64,000 nt of DNA, taken from contig NZ_ATKM01000001.1 of the NCBI RefSeq assembly GCF_000418555.1, forward strand, positions 156,018 through 220,017. The letters are read 5' to 3'. The stretch comes from Pseudomonas sp. P818 (GTDB taxonomy: Bacteria; Pseudomonadota; Gammaproteobacteria; Pseudomonadales; Pseudomonadaceae). The stretch's first letter is position 1. The number at the start of each line of letters is the position of its first letter. The translations under genes were made by a program, and so were the position numbers. Below the pieces are notes generated by a model. That model made no database searches, had not been told where the DNA came from, and saw nothing but the letters and a program-made list of their open reading frames with translations. Shown here piece after piece: positions 48,512-58,755 of the stretch.

Positions 48512-49320
48512 TGCCTGACGAAATCGAGCTGCGCCTGCTGATCGAGGCGATCTACCTGCGCTACAGCTACGACTTTCGCGATTACTCGAAAGCCTCGCTC
48601 AAACGCCGCGTGCGTCAGGCTCAGGCGCAGCTCGATTGTCCGACCATTTCGGCGCTGCAGGAACGCATCCTGCACGAGCCGAAGGCTTTCATGCAGTTGC
48701 TGCAGTACCTCACCATCCCGGTCAGCGAGATGTTCCGCGACCCCGAATACTTTCTAGCCCTGCGCGAGCAGGTGGTGCCGCTGCTGCACACCTACCCTTC
48801 GCTGAAGGTCTGGGTGGCTGGCTGCAGCACCGGCGAGGAGGTGTATTCCCTGGCCATCCTGCTGCACGAGGAAGGCCTGCTGGAACGCACCATGATCTAT
48901 GCCACCGACATCAACCCGCATTCTCTGGAAAAGGCCGAGCAGGGCATCTTCGCCCTCGACAACCTGCGCACCTATACCCAGAACTACCAACTCTCCGGCG
49001 GCAAGCGGGCATTCTCCGACTACTACTCGGCGGCATACGATCGCGTGCTGTTCGACAAGTCGCTGCGCGCGAACGTGACCTTCGCCGACCACAGCCTGGC
49101 CACCGACAGCGTGTTCGCCGAAACCCACCTGGTGTCGTGTCGCAACGTGCTGATCTACTTCAACCGCGACCTGCAGGATCGCGCACTCGGTCTGTTTCAT
49201 GAATCCCTTTGCCACCGCGGCTTTCTCGGCCTGGGCAGCAAGGAAAGCCTGGATTTTTCCGCCTATGCCGGACACTTCGAAGCGGTGTCGCGGCCCGAGC
49301 GGATTTTCCGCAAGCGATGA
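48511..49320 (+). CDS. CheR-type protein-glutamate methyltransferase
   Basis: A 269-residue SAM-dependent methyltransferase of the CheR family. The N-terminal helical part (YDFRDYSKASLKRRVRQ) is followed by the SAM-binding VAGCSTGEEVYSLAILL, and YATDINPHSLEKAEQGIF and LVSCRNVLIYFN are diagnostic. There is no TPR or pentapeptide-binding extension. No chemoreceptor is encoded nearby, so the methyl-acceptor may be the upstream kinase. It overlaps the kinase by one base and CheB by four. Confidence 0.92.
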   Translation: MPDEIELRLLIEAIYLRYSYDFRDYSKASLKRRVRQAQAQLDCPTISALQERILHEPKAFMQLLQYLTIPVSEMFRDPEYFLALREQVVPLLHTYPSLKVWVAGCSTGEEVYSLAILLHEEGLLERTMIYATDINPHSLEKAEQGIFALDNLRTYTQNYQLSGGKRAFSDYYSAAYDRVLFDKSLRANVTFADHSLATDSVFAETHLVSCRNVLIYFNRDLQDRALGLFHESLCHRGFLGLGSKESLDFSAYAGHFEAVSRPERIFRKR

Positions 49321-49928
49321 GCAGCCAACGGATCAACCTTCGCGGGCAGATGCGTGCGCCGCTGCAGGCGCTGCTGATCGGTGCATCGGCCGGCGGCGTG
49401 GAAGCCTTGCTCAGCCTGCTCGAAGATCTGCCAGCGGACTACCGACTGCCTGTGGTGTGCCTGCTGCATCAGCCGGATCGCAATGACAGCCTGCTTGCCG
49501 ATCTGCTCGCGCGGCGTCTGCAACTACCCGTCAAGGAGGCCGAGGACAAGGAATACCTGCGCAGCGGCATGGTTTACGTAGCCCCCGCGGGTTACCACCT
49601 GTCCATCGAAACCGAGCGCAGCTTTTCCCTCAGTCGCGAGGAGCCGCGACATTTCTCCCGGCCCTCGATCGACATCCTCTTCGAGTCTGCGGCCGATGCC
49701 TATGGCGAGCACCTGGCGGCAGCGCTGCTGACTGGCGCCAACGAGGATGGTGCTGCCGGCCTGCTGGCCATTCAGCAGGCCGGCGGCCTGACGTTGGTGC
49801 AGGACCCGACCGACGCGCAGGTGCCGACCATGCCGAACGCCGCGCTGGCGCTGCTCGAACCGGATTTTCTCCTGTCTATCAATGCCATGCGCCTGCTGCT
49901 GGCCGAACTGGATACCCTGCCATGTTGA
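49317..49928 (+). CDS. Stand-alone CheB-type methylesterase
   Basis: A 203-residue CheB catalytic domain without the usual N-terminal receiver. The catalytic serine is in GASAGGVEAL, the histidine in CLLHQPDRN and the aspartate in GANEDGAAGL, so the triad is complete. Lacking its own receiver, it must be controlled by partner proteins. The ATG at 49317 overlaps the CheR stop (ATGA); its own end overlaps the next gene by seven bases. Confidence 0.9.
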   Translation: MSSQRINLRGQMRAPLQALLIGASAGGVEALLSLLEDLPADYRLPVVCLLHQPDRNDSLLADLLARRLQLPVKEAEDKEYLRSGMVYVAPAGYHLSIETERSFSLSREEPRHFSRPSIDILFESAADAYGEHLAAALLTGANEDGAAGLLAIQQAGGLTLVQDPTDAQVPTMPNAALALLEPDFLLSINAMRLLLAELDTLPC

Positions 49929-51109
49929 GGAAGATCGAATCCAAGGTGCTGATCGTCGACGATCTGCCGGAGAACCTGCTGGCGCTGCGCTCGCTGATCC
50001 AGAGCGAGGACCGCACCGTGTTCCAGGCCAGTAGCGCCGATGAGGCGCTGTCGCTACTGCTCGAGCACGAGTTCGCCCTGGCCATTCTCGACGTGAAGAT
50101 GCCGGGCATGAACGGTTTCGAACTGGCCGAGCTGATGCGCGGCACGGAGAAGACCAAACATATTCCGATCATCTTCGTCAGCGCCGTGGGCCGCGACATG
50201 GACTACGCCTTCCGCGGTTACGAGAGCGGTGCGGTGGATTTCCTGCACAAGCCGCTGTCGCCCTTCGAGGTGCGCAGCAAGGTGTCCATGTTCGTCGAGT
50301 TGTACCGCCATCGCAAAGCGCTGAGCATGCAGCTGGAAGTGGTCGAGGCCGCGCGCCGTGAACAGGAGGCGCTGCTCACCGAGCTGCGCGAGACCCAGGC
50401 CGAGCTGCAGAAAGCGGTGCAGATGCGCGACTCGTTCATGTCCATCGCCTCGCACGAGCTGCGCACGCCGCTCAACGGCCTGATCCTCGATGTGCAACTG
50501 CGCCGGTTGCGCCTGGAACAGGGGCGCATGGATGCCTTCACCGCGGACAAGCTGCGGGAGATGATCACCCGCGACGAGCGACAGATCCGCAGCCTGAGCC
50601 GGCTGATCGACGACATGCTGGACGTTTCGCGCATCCGCACCGGCAAGCTGTCGGTGCGCCCGGAGCCGGGCGACCTGGGTGTGCTGGCCGGCAGCGTGGT
50701 AGAGGGGCTGGCCGCGCAGTTCGCCAGTGCCGGCAGTCATATCGAACTGCAGGTGGAGGGGCCGGCGCCGGTGATGATGGACGAGTTCCGTATCGAACAG
50801 GTGCTGGCCAATCTGCTGACCAACGCCCTGCGCTACGGTGGCGGCAAGCCGGTATCGGTGCGGGTCGGGGCGGCGGGCGAGCAGGTGCGTGCCGAGGTGC
50901 GTGATCATGGGATCGGTATCTCCGAAGCGGATCAGCAGCGAGTGTTCGAACAGTTCGAGCGTGTTTCTTCTGCCGACGCCCCCCAAGGGCTGGGGTTGGG
51001 CCTGTTCATCAGCGAGCAGATCGTCCAGGCCCATGGCGGACGCATCGAGCTGAGCAGCCGCCTTGGCGAGGGCTCCTGCTTCAGCGTTGTACTGCCGCGA
51101 CGGAACTGA
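49922..51109 (+). CDS. Receiver-histidine kinase protein
   Basis: A 395-residue soluble protein with an N-terminal receiver (LIVDDLPENLLAL; phospho-acceptor in AILDVKMPGMNG; lysine in FLHKPLSP), a coiled-coil linker, HisKA ([12 protein letters not shown]) and an HATPase domain (RDHGIGI, GLGLGLFISEQI). It has no output domain and no membrane segment. It is the last gene of the four-gene operon and probably passes phosphate to or from the hybrid kinase. This REC-HK architecture often partners CheB/CheR-linked sensors. Confidence 0.9.
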   Translation: MLRKIESKVLIVDDLPENLLALRSLIQSEDRTVFQASSADEALSLLLEHEFALAILDVKMPGMNGFELAELMRGTEKTKHIPIIFVSAVGRDMDYAFRGYESGAVDFLHKPLSPFEVRSKVSMFVELYRHRKALSMQLEVVEAARREQEALLTELRETQAELQKAVQMRDSFMSIASHELRTPLNGLILDVQLRRLRLEQGRMDAFTADKLREMITRDERQIRSLSRLIDDMLDVSRIRTGKLSVRPEPGDLGVLAGSVVEGLAAQFASAGSHIELQVEGPAPVMMDEFRIEQVLANLLTNALRYGGGKPVSVRVGAAGEQVRAEVRDHGIGISEADQQRVFEQFERVSSADAPQGLGLGLFISEQIVQAHGGRIELSSRLGEGSCFSVVLPRRN

Positions 51110-51110
51110 T

Positions 51111-51157
51111 CGTGCAAATTGCACGTGTCGCAAATCATGCATCTTGCAAAGTGCATG
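51111..51157. promoter_or_regulatory. Candidate activator sites upstream of the 51.2-kb sigma-54 promoter
   Basis: CGTGCAAATTGCACG (51111-51125) is a perfect palindrome about 100 bases before a sigma-54 promoter. CATGCA-N10-TGCATG (51136-51157) is a second inverted repeat. The first recurs, with one central base changed, before the other sigma-54 promoter of this region (55779-55793). Confidence 0.65.
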
Positions 51158-51220
51158 AGAAGGATTGCGTTTTGCTTATCTAACTTGTTGATTTATAAGG
51201 AAATTTTTGGCGATAAAAAT

Positions 51221-51236
51221 TGGCATGAGCGCTGCA
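51221..51236 (+). promoter_or_regulatory. Sigma-54 (RpoN) promoter
   Basis: TGGCATGAGCGCTGCA has the invariant GG (51222-51223) and GC (51234-51235) separated by ten bases, with good flanks (TGGCA, TGCA). The start of transcription should be near 51247, 36 bases before the next ATG. Confidence 0.75.
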
Positions 51237-51282
51237 GAATCAGTCGTGTAAGCCCCGACTGACCTGCTAATGGAGAAGCATC

Positions 51283-51585
51283 ATGCACATCGTCCGACTG
51301 AGCCTGTTCTGTGTCGCTGCATTGCTGGTCAACGGGGCTTACGCCAAGGATTTCAGTGGTTCGGCTGGCGCCATCGCCAAGACCGCCGAATTCACCCTCT
51401 CCAACTCGCCGGTATGGGAATCGCGCGTCGGTGCGCAGCAGGATGGTTCTGCCGAGCTGCGCAAGCAGAGCGTTCACAGCGTCGGTGATGATGCCAAGTG
51501 GCTGCGTATCTCTGACGATGGCGACATCGATACCGCCAATCGCGAGCCACGTCCAGCCAACACCACCCCGCGCTGGGTGTTTTGA
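51283..51585 (+). CDS. Small secreted protein of unknown function
   Basis: A 100-residue protein with a clear signal peptide ending at NGAYAKD and a polar mature part of about 78 residues without cysteines (DFSGSAGAIAKTAEF, WLRISDDGDIDTANREPRP). I do not recognise the family. GGAG lies seven bases before the ATG, and a sigma-54 promoter with upstream palindromes lies just before it, so expression should need an enhancer-binding activator. A small membrane protein gene follows after 18 bases. Confidence 0.75.
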   Translation: MHIVRLSLFCVAALLVNGAYAKDFSGSAGAIAKTAEFTLSNSPVWESRVGAQQDGSAELRKQSVHSVGDDAKWLRISDDGDIDTANREPRPANTTPRWVF

Positions 51586-51603
51586 CCGACAAGGAGTCCT
51601 GCC

Positions 51604-51789
51604 ATGTCCAGAAGCGCCATCCTGTTCTTGATCATGACCCTGTCGAGCCTGGCCGTGCTGTGGTTGAGCCCAGGCCTGGAGGCAGGATTCGCCCTGCTGC
51701 TCAAGGGAGCCAGCGCCGTTTTCGGCCTGGGCTTTCTGGTGGCCCTGATGGCTGGGCGGCGTATCAAGTTCGACCCAGTCCTGCGCTGA
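51604..51789 (+). CDS. Small two-helix membrane protein
   Basis: A 61-residue protein with two hydrophobic stretches (AILFLIMTLSSLAVLWLS and VFGLGFLVALMAG) joined by a short loop and ending in positively charged RRIKFDPVLR. AAGGAG lies seven bases before the ATG. It is probably co-transcribed with the preceding secreted protein from the sigma-54 promoter. No family or function is recognised. A terminator follows. Confidence 0.72.
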   Translation: MSRSAILFLIMTLSSLAVLWLSPGLEAGFALLLKGASAVFGLGFLVALMAGRRIKFDPVLR

Positions 51790-51811
51790 GTCTGATCAGC
51801 AAGGCCAAGTG

Positions 51812-51841
51812 AAACGCCGCGAAGATCGCGGCGTTTTTTAT
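51812..51841 (+). terminator. Rho-independent terminator after the small membrane protein
   Basis: AAACGCCGCGA-AGA-TCGCGG continues to CGTTTTTT; a strong stem with six T. Confidence 0.88.
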
Positions 51842-51880
51842 GGTTCTTCACGTTATCGCGGGGAAGATACGCTTGCCATC

Positions 51881-52555
51881 GGACTGGCAATTACGTGTTG
51901 GTTGTCGATGACTTGGCATTATCCATTAGCACGCCGCCTGACCTGATGGGTTTCGCCCCTTACGGGCGCCACACCTTTCTTGCTTGCCCAAGAAAGGTGT
52001 GCCAAAGAAGGGCACCCCGACATCCGGGTTTCGCTACGCGAAACTTCCCTCGCTCCGGCGCCGCTCCGGGGGCCGGCTTACAAGGGCCGTCCCTGGCCCT
52101 TTAAGCCTCTCGCCGCATCCATGCGGCTCGTCCCCCTACGCAACACCTCCACTCGGCCTCCTGAAGGGGACCAGGTCGCGAGCTTGCATAAGCTTTGCGG
52201 AACTGAAATTGGCGGCGTCTGGCCTTTGCTTTTTGTCTTTAACTGCGATGGTACAGACGACGGCCAAGTCCCCTTCAGGAGGCCGAGTGGAATCGCCGTG
52301 GAAGGGGTTGAGCGACATGGATGTCGCGAGAGCTGCGATGGGCCATGGATGGCCCTTCGCAGCGTGCCCCTGGAGCGGTGATGGAACGAGGGAACCCCGG
52401 CGTAGCCGGGGCCGTATGCAGGGGTGTGTTTCTTTGCTTACTTTCTTTGCACAAGCAAAGAAAGTGAGTCGCCCGTAAGGGGCGAAACCCATCAGACCAG
52501 ACAACACGCTAACGGAGAGTGCCAAGTCATCGAGCGCTAACACGTAATTGCCGGC
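51881..52555. repeat. Long-inverted-repeat element, copy A (about 675 bp)
   Basis: The arms 51881-51968 and 52470-52555 are inverted copies of each other (GGACTGGCAATTACGTGTT against AACACGTAATTGCCGGCT; CGCCCCTTACGGGCG against CGCCCGTAAGGGGCG), about 85% alike by eye. The interior contains further inverted pieces (GGCCTCCTGAAGGGGA against TCCCCTTCAGGAGGCC) and AAAGAAAGTG-type tracts. ORFs in it are readings of repeat DNA and not genes. It ends 13 bases from the kinB stop. A shorter copy lies at 57341-57533. Confidence 0.75.
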
Positions 52556-52568
52556 TCGCTTTTGCCCC

Positions 52569-54365
52569 TCAGACCGGCAGGCTGAAATAGAAGTTGGCGC
52601 CCTCTCCGGGGCGTGAATGCACACTGAGCTGACCGCCGTGCAGCTGCACGATTTCCCGCGCCAGCGCCAAACCGAGGCCGACGCCGCCCTTGCGTCTGCC
52701 GACCTGGACGAAGGGCTCGAAGATGCGTGGCTGCTGCTCGAAGGGAATGCCCTCGCCCTGGTCGCGCACGCTGACTATGACGTGCTCGCCATGGCGGCGC
52801 ACCTGCAGCCGTACCTTGTCTCCGGGGTTGCTGTAACGCAGGGCGTTGTCGGTCAGGTTGTCCAGCAGCCGTTCCATCTGTGCGACATCGAGGCTCAGTC
52901 GCGGCAGCGGCTCATGCGCCTCGCAGACCAGCTCCACCTCACGCTCCGTGGCCTTTTCGGCAAAGCGCTGCGGGGTGCGCTGGATCAGTTCGGCCAGGTC
53001 GCAAGGGCGGCGTTGCAGCGTCTGCATGCCGTTCTGGTAGCGCGAGAAGTTGAGCAGGTCGTCGATCAGTTGTACCAGGCGATGCATTTCCTCGTCGACG
53101 GTGCGCATCAGCTCCCGTTCGCGGCCTGTGGGCGGCAGCGACAGGCGCTCGCGCAGCAGGCTGAACGCCATGTGCATGCCGGTGATCGGTGTGCGCAGCT
53201 CGTGGGAGGCCCGCAGGATGAACTCGCTGCGTACGCGCTCGAAGGCGCGCTGCTTGGTCACGTCGCGCAGCACCATCACCGCGCCGACACTGCCGCCCTC
53301 GTTGACCTGTACCGGGGTCAGCGCCCACGCCAGCAAACGGGTTTCGCCGTCGCGCTCGATCTGCAGGTCGGCCGGTGGTTCGCCCAGCAACTCACCTGCA
53401 AGCACCTGACGTAAGGCCTCGTCCACCGCGTGGTCCGGCAGCAGCGGGCCGATGGGCTTCCCCTGCATGTCGGCGTGCCAGGACAGCTGGCGCAGCGCCA
53501 CCGGGTTGGCGTGCTCAATGCGGCCCTGGGCGTCGAGGATGACCAGGCCATCGTCAATGCTGTCGAGTACCGCCTTGAGTCGGCCCTCGCTGCTGAGCAG
53601 CTGCTTGAGATTGCTCGAATGGTATTCGCGCAACGCTTCGGTCATCAGGCCGAAGCGGCGGCTCAGGACGGCTAGCTCCACGACGGGCGATACCGGCAGC
53701 ACCACGTCGTACTTGCCCTGGCCGATCTGGTCGGCGGCCCGCGCCAGCATGTCGATGGGCGCGCCGAAACGGCGGGCGATGCCATGGGCGGTGAGTACGC
53801 CGATCGCCAGCACTGCCAGGCCCGTCAGCACCAGCAGCCCGGCGATCAATCGCGAACGTTCGGCGGCTTTGCGCTCAGCGGCGATCACCCAGGCGACGAC
53901 CTGGTCCTGCTGTTCCAGCAGATGGTTGCGCAGGTGCTGGAAGGCGTCGGTGAAAGGTTTGTAGTTGGCCAGGTTGTGCGGCGTCTGACCTGCCGGGGTG
54001 CCCTCGCTCGCCGTTCTTTCCATCTCGTCATAGAGCGCTGATGCCTGTTCCAGTGCACTTTCGTACTCCTGGCCAAGGTTGGCCTGAAAGCCCTCGTCGA
54101 AGGCGGCGCGGAATGACTGGCGGATGGCTTCCAGGCGTTGTGCGTCGGGCTGTTGGTCGATCAGCACCATCAGCTCGTCGCCCAGGTGCTGACGCAGCTT
54201 CTGCCCGATTCGCACGGCATCGAAGCCGCGCTGGATCAGGTCGCTCTGACTGTGTGACATCTGCGTGACGCTGAACAGGCCGAGCAGCAGGCCCAGCAGG
54301 GCCACGGTGATCAGCGCCGAAATGCTGAGAAACAGGCGCGTGCGAAGCTTCATCGACAGCTTCAT
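52569..54365 (-). CDS. kinB: Sensor kinase/phosphatase KinB
   Basis: A 598-residue membrane histidine kinase paired with AlgB; in P. aeruginosa it mainly dephosphorylates AlgB and influences alginate and virulence. Two membrane helices (residues 13-33 and about 170-190) enclose a helical periplasmic sensor domain. A HAMP-like segment, a PAS domain ([20 protein letters not shown]), HisKA with His388 in [11 protein letters not shown] and an HATPase ([23 protein letters not shown]) follow. All motifs are intact. It starts 13 bases after algB, forming an operon. Confidence 0.93.
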   Translation of the reverse strand: MKLSMKLRTRLFLSISALITVALLGLLLGLFSVTQMSHSQSDLIQRGFDAVRIGQKLRQHLGDELMVLIDQQPDAQRLEAIRQSFRAAFDEGFQANLGQEYESALEQASALYDEMERTASEGTPAGQTPHNLANYKPFTDAFQHLRNHLLEQQDQVVAWVIAAERKAAERSRLIAGLLVLTGLAVLAIGVLTAHGIARRFGAPIDMLARAADQIGQGKYDVVLPVSPVVELAVLSRRFGLMTEALREYHSSNLKQLLSSEGRLKAVLDSIDDGLVILDAQGRIEHANPVALRQLSWHADMQGKPIGPLLPDHAVDEALRQVLAGELLGEPPADLQIERDGETRLLAWALTPVQVNEGGSVGAVMVLRDVTKQRAFERVRSEFILRASHELRTPITGMHMAFSLLRERLSLPPTGRERELMRTVDEEMHRLVQLIDDLLNFSRYQNGMQTLQRRPCDLAELIQRTPQRFAEKATEREVELVCEAHEPLPRLSLDVAQMERLLDNLTDNALRYSNPGDKVRLQVRRHGEHVIVSVRDQGEGIPFEQQPRIFEPFVQVGRRKGGVGLGLALAREIVQLHGGQLSVHSRPGEGANFYFSLPV

Positions 54366-54378
54366 GGTGGTCCCATGG

Positions 54379-55731
<1,353 letters not shown>

Positions 55732-55777
55732 GTATGTGCTCCGTCGAACTGGTCAATGCAGCTTAGTCAGGTAAAAA

Positions 55778-55827
55778 CCGTGCAAGTTGCACGGCCTGAC
55801 AACGCCGATACTGCACCCTGCATGCAG
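55778..55827. promoter_or_regulatory. Candidate activator sites between algB and the BON-protein gene
   Basis: CCGTGCAAGTTGCACGG (55778-55794) is a palindrome matching the one at 51111-51125 apart from its central base. CTGCATGCAG (55818-55827) is a second palindrome. Both lie 60-115 bases upstream of the sigma-54 promoter, the usual range for enhancer-binding proteins, and within 100 bases of the algB start. Confidence 0.65.
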
Positions 55828-55889
55828 GCAGGATGCCGTTAATTTGTTTAACTTTATGTTTTAAAAGGATTTTCCTGAATTTTTCGGGC

Positions 55890-55905
55890 TGGTATGGGTC
55901 TTGCG
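55890..55905 (+). promoter_or_regulatory. Sigma-54 (RpoN) promoter of the BON-protein gene
   Basis: TGGTATGGGTCTTGCG has GG (55891-55892) and GC (55903-55904) ten bases apart, preceded by an AT-rich stretch. It rules out the longer reading of the downstream gene that would start at 55901. Confidence 0.75.
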
Positions 55906-55942
55906 ATATTCCTCGTATCGTTTCAAGAACAGGAGTGAACTC

Positions 55943-56773
55943 ATGCCCCCGTTCAAACCCTTGCTACTGGCAGCCGGTACCGCGCTGATGCTCGGCCTGA
56001 CGCCTGTAGCCAGCCACGCTGCCGAGAGCGGCCTGGCCGCGCAACTCAGTGCTGCACGTCAGGAAGGCTCGATCTGGACCGCTTTCGCGCTTAACCGCCA
56101 TCTCAACCCCTACAAGCTCGACATCGACGTGAAGGACGGTGTGGCCAACCTCAGCGGTAAGGTCGAGACCGATGTGCAGAAAGAACTGGCCGAGCAGGTG
56201 GCGCTGAGCATAGAGGGCATCGACTCGGTGGACAATCGCATCGAGGTTGCCAGCGACGCCGTCGAGGGCAATCCGCCCGGTATGGTGCAGCGTCTCGAGG
56301 ACGCCAGCCTCGCGGCCACGGTGAAGTCCAAGCTGCTGTGGAACAGCAACACCCGCGGCCTGGACATCGAGGTCAAGAGCGAGTCCGGCAACATCACCCT
56401 CAGTGGCCATGCGCAGACCCCGGCTGCCAAGGAGCTGGCGGGCCAGCTGGCAGCCAATACCGACGGCGTGCGCGAGGTGTTCAACCATCTCAGCATCAGC
56501 ACCGCTGACAGCAGTAGCAGCGAAGTGCAGACCACCCTCGACGAGGCGCGCGAAAACATCAGTGACAGCTGGATCACCAGCAAGGTCAAAGCGAGCTTTT
56601 TCTACAGCCGCAACCTGGATGCCATGAATATTTCGGTGAACACCGACGACGGCTTGGTCAGCCTGCGCGGCAGTGTGCTGAGCAGTGCCGAGAAGCGCCT
56701 GGCGGTCGAGATCGCCCGCAACATTCGTGGTGTGCGTGGCGTCGATGCCGACGCCCTGCGTATCAGCAGCTGA
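55943..56773 (+). CDS. Periplasmic protein with three BON domains
   Basis: A 276-residue exported protein (signal peptide ending at ASHAAE). It contains three BON domains, each with the pattern of a strand, V-x-L-x-G-x-V and a following helix: DVKDGVANLSGKVETD, EVKSESGNITLSGHA, and SVNTDDGLVSLRGSVLSS. BON proteins such as OsmY bind membranes or phospholipid and respond to osmotic or envelope stress. AGGAG precedes the ATG at 55943. A sigma-54 promoter drives it, next to algB, suggesting envelope-stress output of KinB/AlgB (inference). A DUF2383 gene follows after 67 bases. Confidence 0.87.
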   Translation: MPPFKPLLLAAGTALMLGLTPVASHAAESGLAAQLSAARQEGSIWTAFALNRHLNPYKLDIDVKDGVANLSGKVETDVQKELAEQVALSIEGIDSVDNRIEVASDAVEGNPPGMVQRLEDASLAATVKSKLLWNSNTRGLDIEVKSESGNITLSGHAQTPAAKELAGQLAANTDGVREVFNHLSISTADSSSSEVQTTLDEARENISDSWITSKVKASFFYSRNLDAMNISVNTDDGLVSLRGSVLSSAEKRLAVEIARNIRGVRGVDADALRISS

Positions 56774-56840
56774 ATTTCAAGCCATCTCGGCCGCTTGAGC
56801 GGCCGACAACCCGCAAGTCCCATCGCCAAGGAGAGAATCC

Positions 56841-57275
56841 ATGAGCAGCAAGACCGCACAACTCAACGAACTGATCGAAATCACCCGTGACGGCAAGCGC
56901 TTCTATGAGCATGCCCATGAGGAGGTCAAGGACATCCGTCTGCAGGCGCTGTTCCGCGACATGGTCCGCGCCAAGACCCAGGTGATCGACGCGCTGAGCG
57001 TCAAGGTCGCCGCCAACCAGAGCGAGCCTGCCTCCGGCGGCACCATGCTGGGTAAGCTGCGTCAGTTCTACGCCGACACCCGCGCGACTCTGGCCAAGGA
57101 CGAAGACGCCACCTACGTCGCGCAGCTGGAGGAGGCGGAAGACCGCATCCTGCATGCCTTCGAAGACGCGCTGGAAAGTGCCGATCAGGATGTCCGCGTG
57201 CTGCTGGCGGTGGAGATGCCCAAGGTGCGTGCCTGTCATGAGCGCATGCGTGCGCTGAAGCAGAATATGCAGTAA
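56841..57275 (+). CDS. PA2169-family protein, DUF2383
   Basis: A 144-residue, all-helical protein of the DUF2383/PA2169 family, whose members have a ferritin-like four-helix bundle and appear in stress or stationary-phase gene groups. The start TAQLNELIEITRDGKRFYE and the later ILHAFEDALESADQDVRVLL and MPKVRACHERMRAL segments are typical. AAGGAG precedes the ATG. It is probably co-transcribed with the BON protein from the sigma-54 promoter and ends at a terminator. Its function is unknown. Confidence 0.87.
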   Translation: MSSKTAQLNELIEITRDGKRFYEHAHEEVKDIRLQALFRDMVRAKTQVIDALSVKVAANQSEPASGGTMLGKLRQFYADTRATLAKDEDATYVAQLEEAEDRILHAFEDALESADQDVRVLLAVEMPKVRACHERMRALKQNMQ

Positions 57276-57295
57276 TAGCTGCTTAGCTGTTCCGA

Positions 57296-57327
57296 GCCCC
57301 TGCACGCAAGGCGTGCGGGGGCTTTCT
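57296..57327 (+). terminator. Terminator after the DUF2383 gene
   Basis: AGCCCCTGCACGC-AAG-GCGTGCGGGGGCT followed by TTCTT; a strong stem with a short T-tract. Confidence 0.85.
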
Positions 57328-57340
57328 TGTTGCGCAGATC

Positions 57341-57533
57341 GGACTGGCAATTAAGTGTTAGCTGTCGATGATTTAGCACTATCCATTAGCACGCCGCCTG
57401 GCCTGATGGCTTTCGCCCCTTACGGGCGAATCAAGGTGTGGCGCCCGTAAGGGGCGCAACCCAAACGCTCAGTACACGCGGTAATGGATAGTGCTAAGTC
57501 AGTAAGCGGTACGCACACAAACTTGCCAGTCCG
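57341..57533. repeat. Long-inverted-repeat element, copy B (193 bp)
   Basis: GGACTGGCAA at the left and TTGCCAGTCC at the right are perfect inverted ends. The left arm 57341-57428 is nearly the same as the left arm of copy A at 51881-51968 and has the same direction; the right arm 57442-57532 folds back on it with a 13-base loop. The interior of copy A is missing. It lies just upstream of the pstS promoter. Confidence 0.78.
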
Positions 57534-57600
57534 GTATCAACCCGCCTTTCACCAAAGCGCCTTTCTCTGCCAAAGCGAAACGTCGCCGACGTTCATTTAA

Positions 57601-57618
57601 CTGTCACATTCGTTTCAT
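57601..57618 (+). promoter_or_regulatory. Pho box of pstS
   Basis: CTGTCACATTCGTTTCAT matches the PhoB direct repeat CTGTCAT-N4-CTGTCAT closely, and TACAGT, about ten bases further, can serve as -10. Phosphate starvation should induce pstS through PhoB. Confidence 0.85.
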
Positions 57619-57691
57619 ACAGTGTTCACCAGGCCTGCTGATACTTGGGCCAGTTCCATCCAACACAACACCATCCTGCTAGGAGCAAGGC

Positions 57692-58660
57692 ATGAAACTG
57701 AAGCGTTTGATGGCGGCCCTGACTTTCGCCGCCGCTGGCGTAAGCGCCGTATCTGCTGTAGCCGCCGTCGACCCGGCTCTGCCGACCTATGAAAAGACTT
57801 CCGGTGTATCGGGTAACCTGTCCAGCGTCGGTTCCGACTCGCTGGCCAACCTGATGACCCTGTGGGCAGAAGAGTTCAAGAAGAACTACCCCAACGTCAA
57901 CATCCAGATCCAGGCTGCTGGTTCCTCCACCGCGCCACCCGCGCTGACCGAAGGCACCGCCAACATGGGCCCGATGAGCCGTCCGATGAAGGACAGCGAA
58001 ATCCAGGCCTTCGAAGAGAAGTACGGCTACAAGCCGACCGCCGTTCCGGTTGCCATCGACGCCCTGGCCGTGTTCGTGCACAAGGACAACCCGATCAAGT
58101 CGCTGACCATGCAGCAGGTTGACGCGATCTTCTCCAGCACCCGTCTGTGCGGCGAAGACAAGGACCTGAAGACCTGGGGTGACGTCGGTCTGACCGGCGA
58201 GTGGGCGAGCAAGCCGATTCAGCTGTTCGGCCGTAACTCGGTATCCGGCACCTACGGTTACTTCAAGGAAGAAGCCCTGTGCAAAGGTGACTTCAAATCC
58301 AACGTCAACGAGCAGCCGGGTTCGGCTTCCGTGGTGCAGTCGATCTCCAGCACCCTGAACGCCATCGGCTACTCGGGCATCGGCTACAAGACCTCCAGCG
58401 TTCGTGCCGTACCGCTGGTAGACAAGAGCGGCCAGGTCGAAGAAGCCAATGAAACCAATGCGCTGTCCGGCAAGTACCCGCTGGCCCGTTTCTTCTACGT
58501 CTACGTGAACAAGGCGCCGAACCAGCCGCTGAGCCCGCTGGACGCCGAGTTCGTCAAGCTGGTGCTGTCCAAGCAGGGTCAGGAAGTGGTGGTCAAGGAT
58601 GGTTACATCCCGCTGCCGTCGAAAGTGGTCGAGAAGACCATGAAGGAGCTGGGCCTGTAA
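57692..58660 (+). CDS. pstS: Phosphate ABC transporter substrate-binding protein
   Basis: A 322-residue periplasmic phosphate-binding protein with a signal peptide ending near AVAAVDP. Phosphate-contact segments are recognisable: [10 protein letters not shown], the [20 protein letters not shown] loop, and [14 protein letters not shown]. Length is typical of the Pseudomonas PstS group, whose mature protein starts directly after the signal. AGGAG precedes the ATG. It is the first gene of the pst operon, and a hairpin before pstC probably lets pstS be made in excess. Confidence 0.95.
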   Translation: MKLKRLMAALTFAAAGVSAVSAVAAVDPALPTYEKTSGVSGNLSSVGSDSLANLMTLWAEEFKKNYPNVNIQIQAAGSSTAPPALTEGTANMGPMSRPMKDSEIQAFEEKYGYKPTAVPVAIDALAVFVHKDNPIKSLTMQQVDAIFSSTRLCGEDKDLKTWGDVGLTGEWASKPIQLFGRNSVSGTYGYFKEEALCKGDFKSNVNEQPGSASVVQSISSTLNAIGYSGIGYKTSSVRAVPLVDKSGQVEEANETNALSGKYPLARFFYVYVNKAPNQPLSPLDAEFVKLVLSKQGQEVVVKDGYIPLPSKVVEKTMKELGL

Positions 58661-58712
58661 TTTCAGCGCCTGACGATATCGGCCGGCTGAGCTTCATCTG
58701 ACGGCCGATAGG

Positions 58713-58738
58713 GCCCGCCACTCCAGAGAGTGGTGGGC
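58713..58738 (+). terminator. Intercistronic hairpin between pstS and pstC
   Basis: GCCCGCCACTC-CAGA-GAGTGGTGGGC forms a long stem with a poor T-tract, so it is likely a partial terminator or an mRNA-protecting hairpin downstream of pstS. Confidence 0.65.
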
Positions 58739-58755
58739 TTCGTCGTGTCAGGTGG

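Noticed and set aside
51980..52624. Overlapping ORFs of 130-160 residues inside repeat element A
   Set aside because: They lie wholly in inverted-repeat DNA, occur on both strands, and have no ribosome sites or family features.
57341..57533. CRISPR array or attachment site
   Set aside because: Only one fold-back pair is present, with no regular repeat-spacer spacing, and no tRNA or integrase is nearby.
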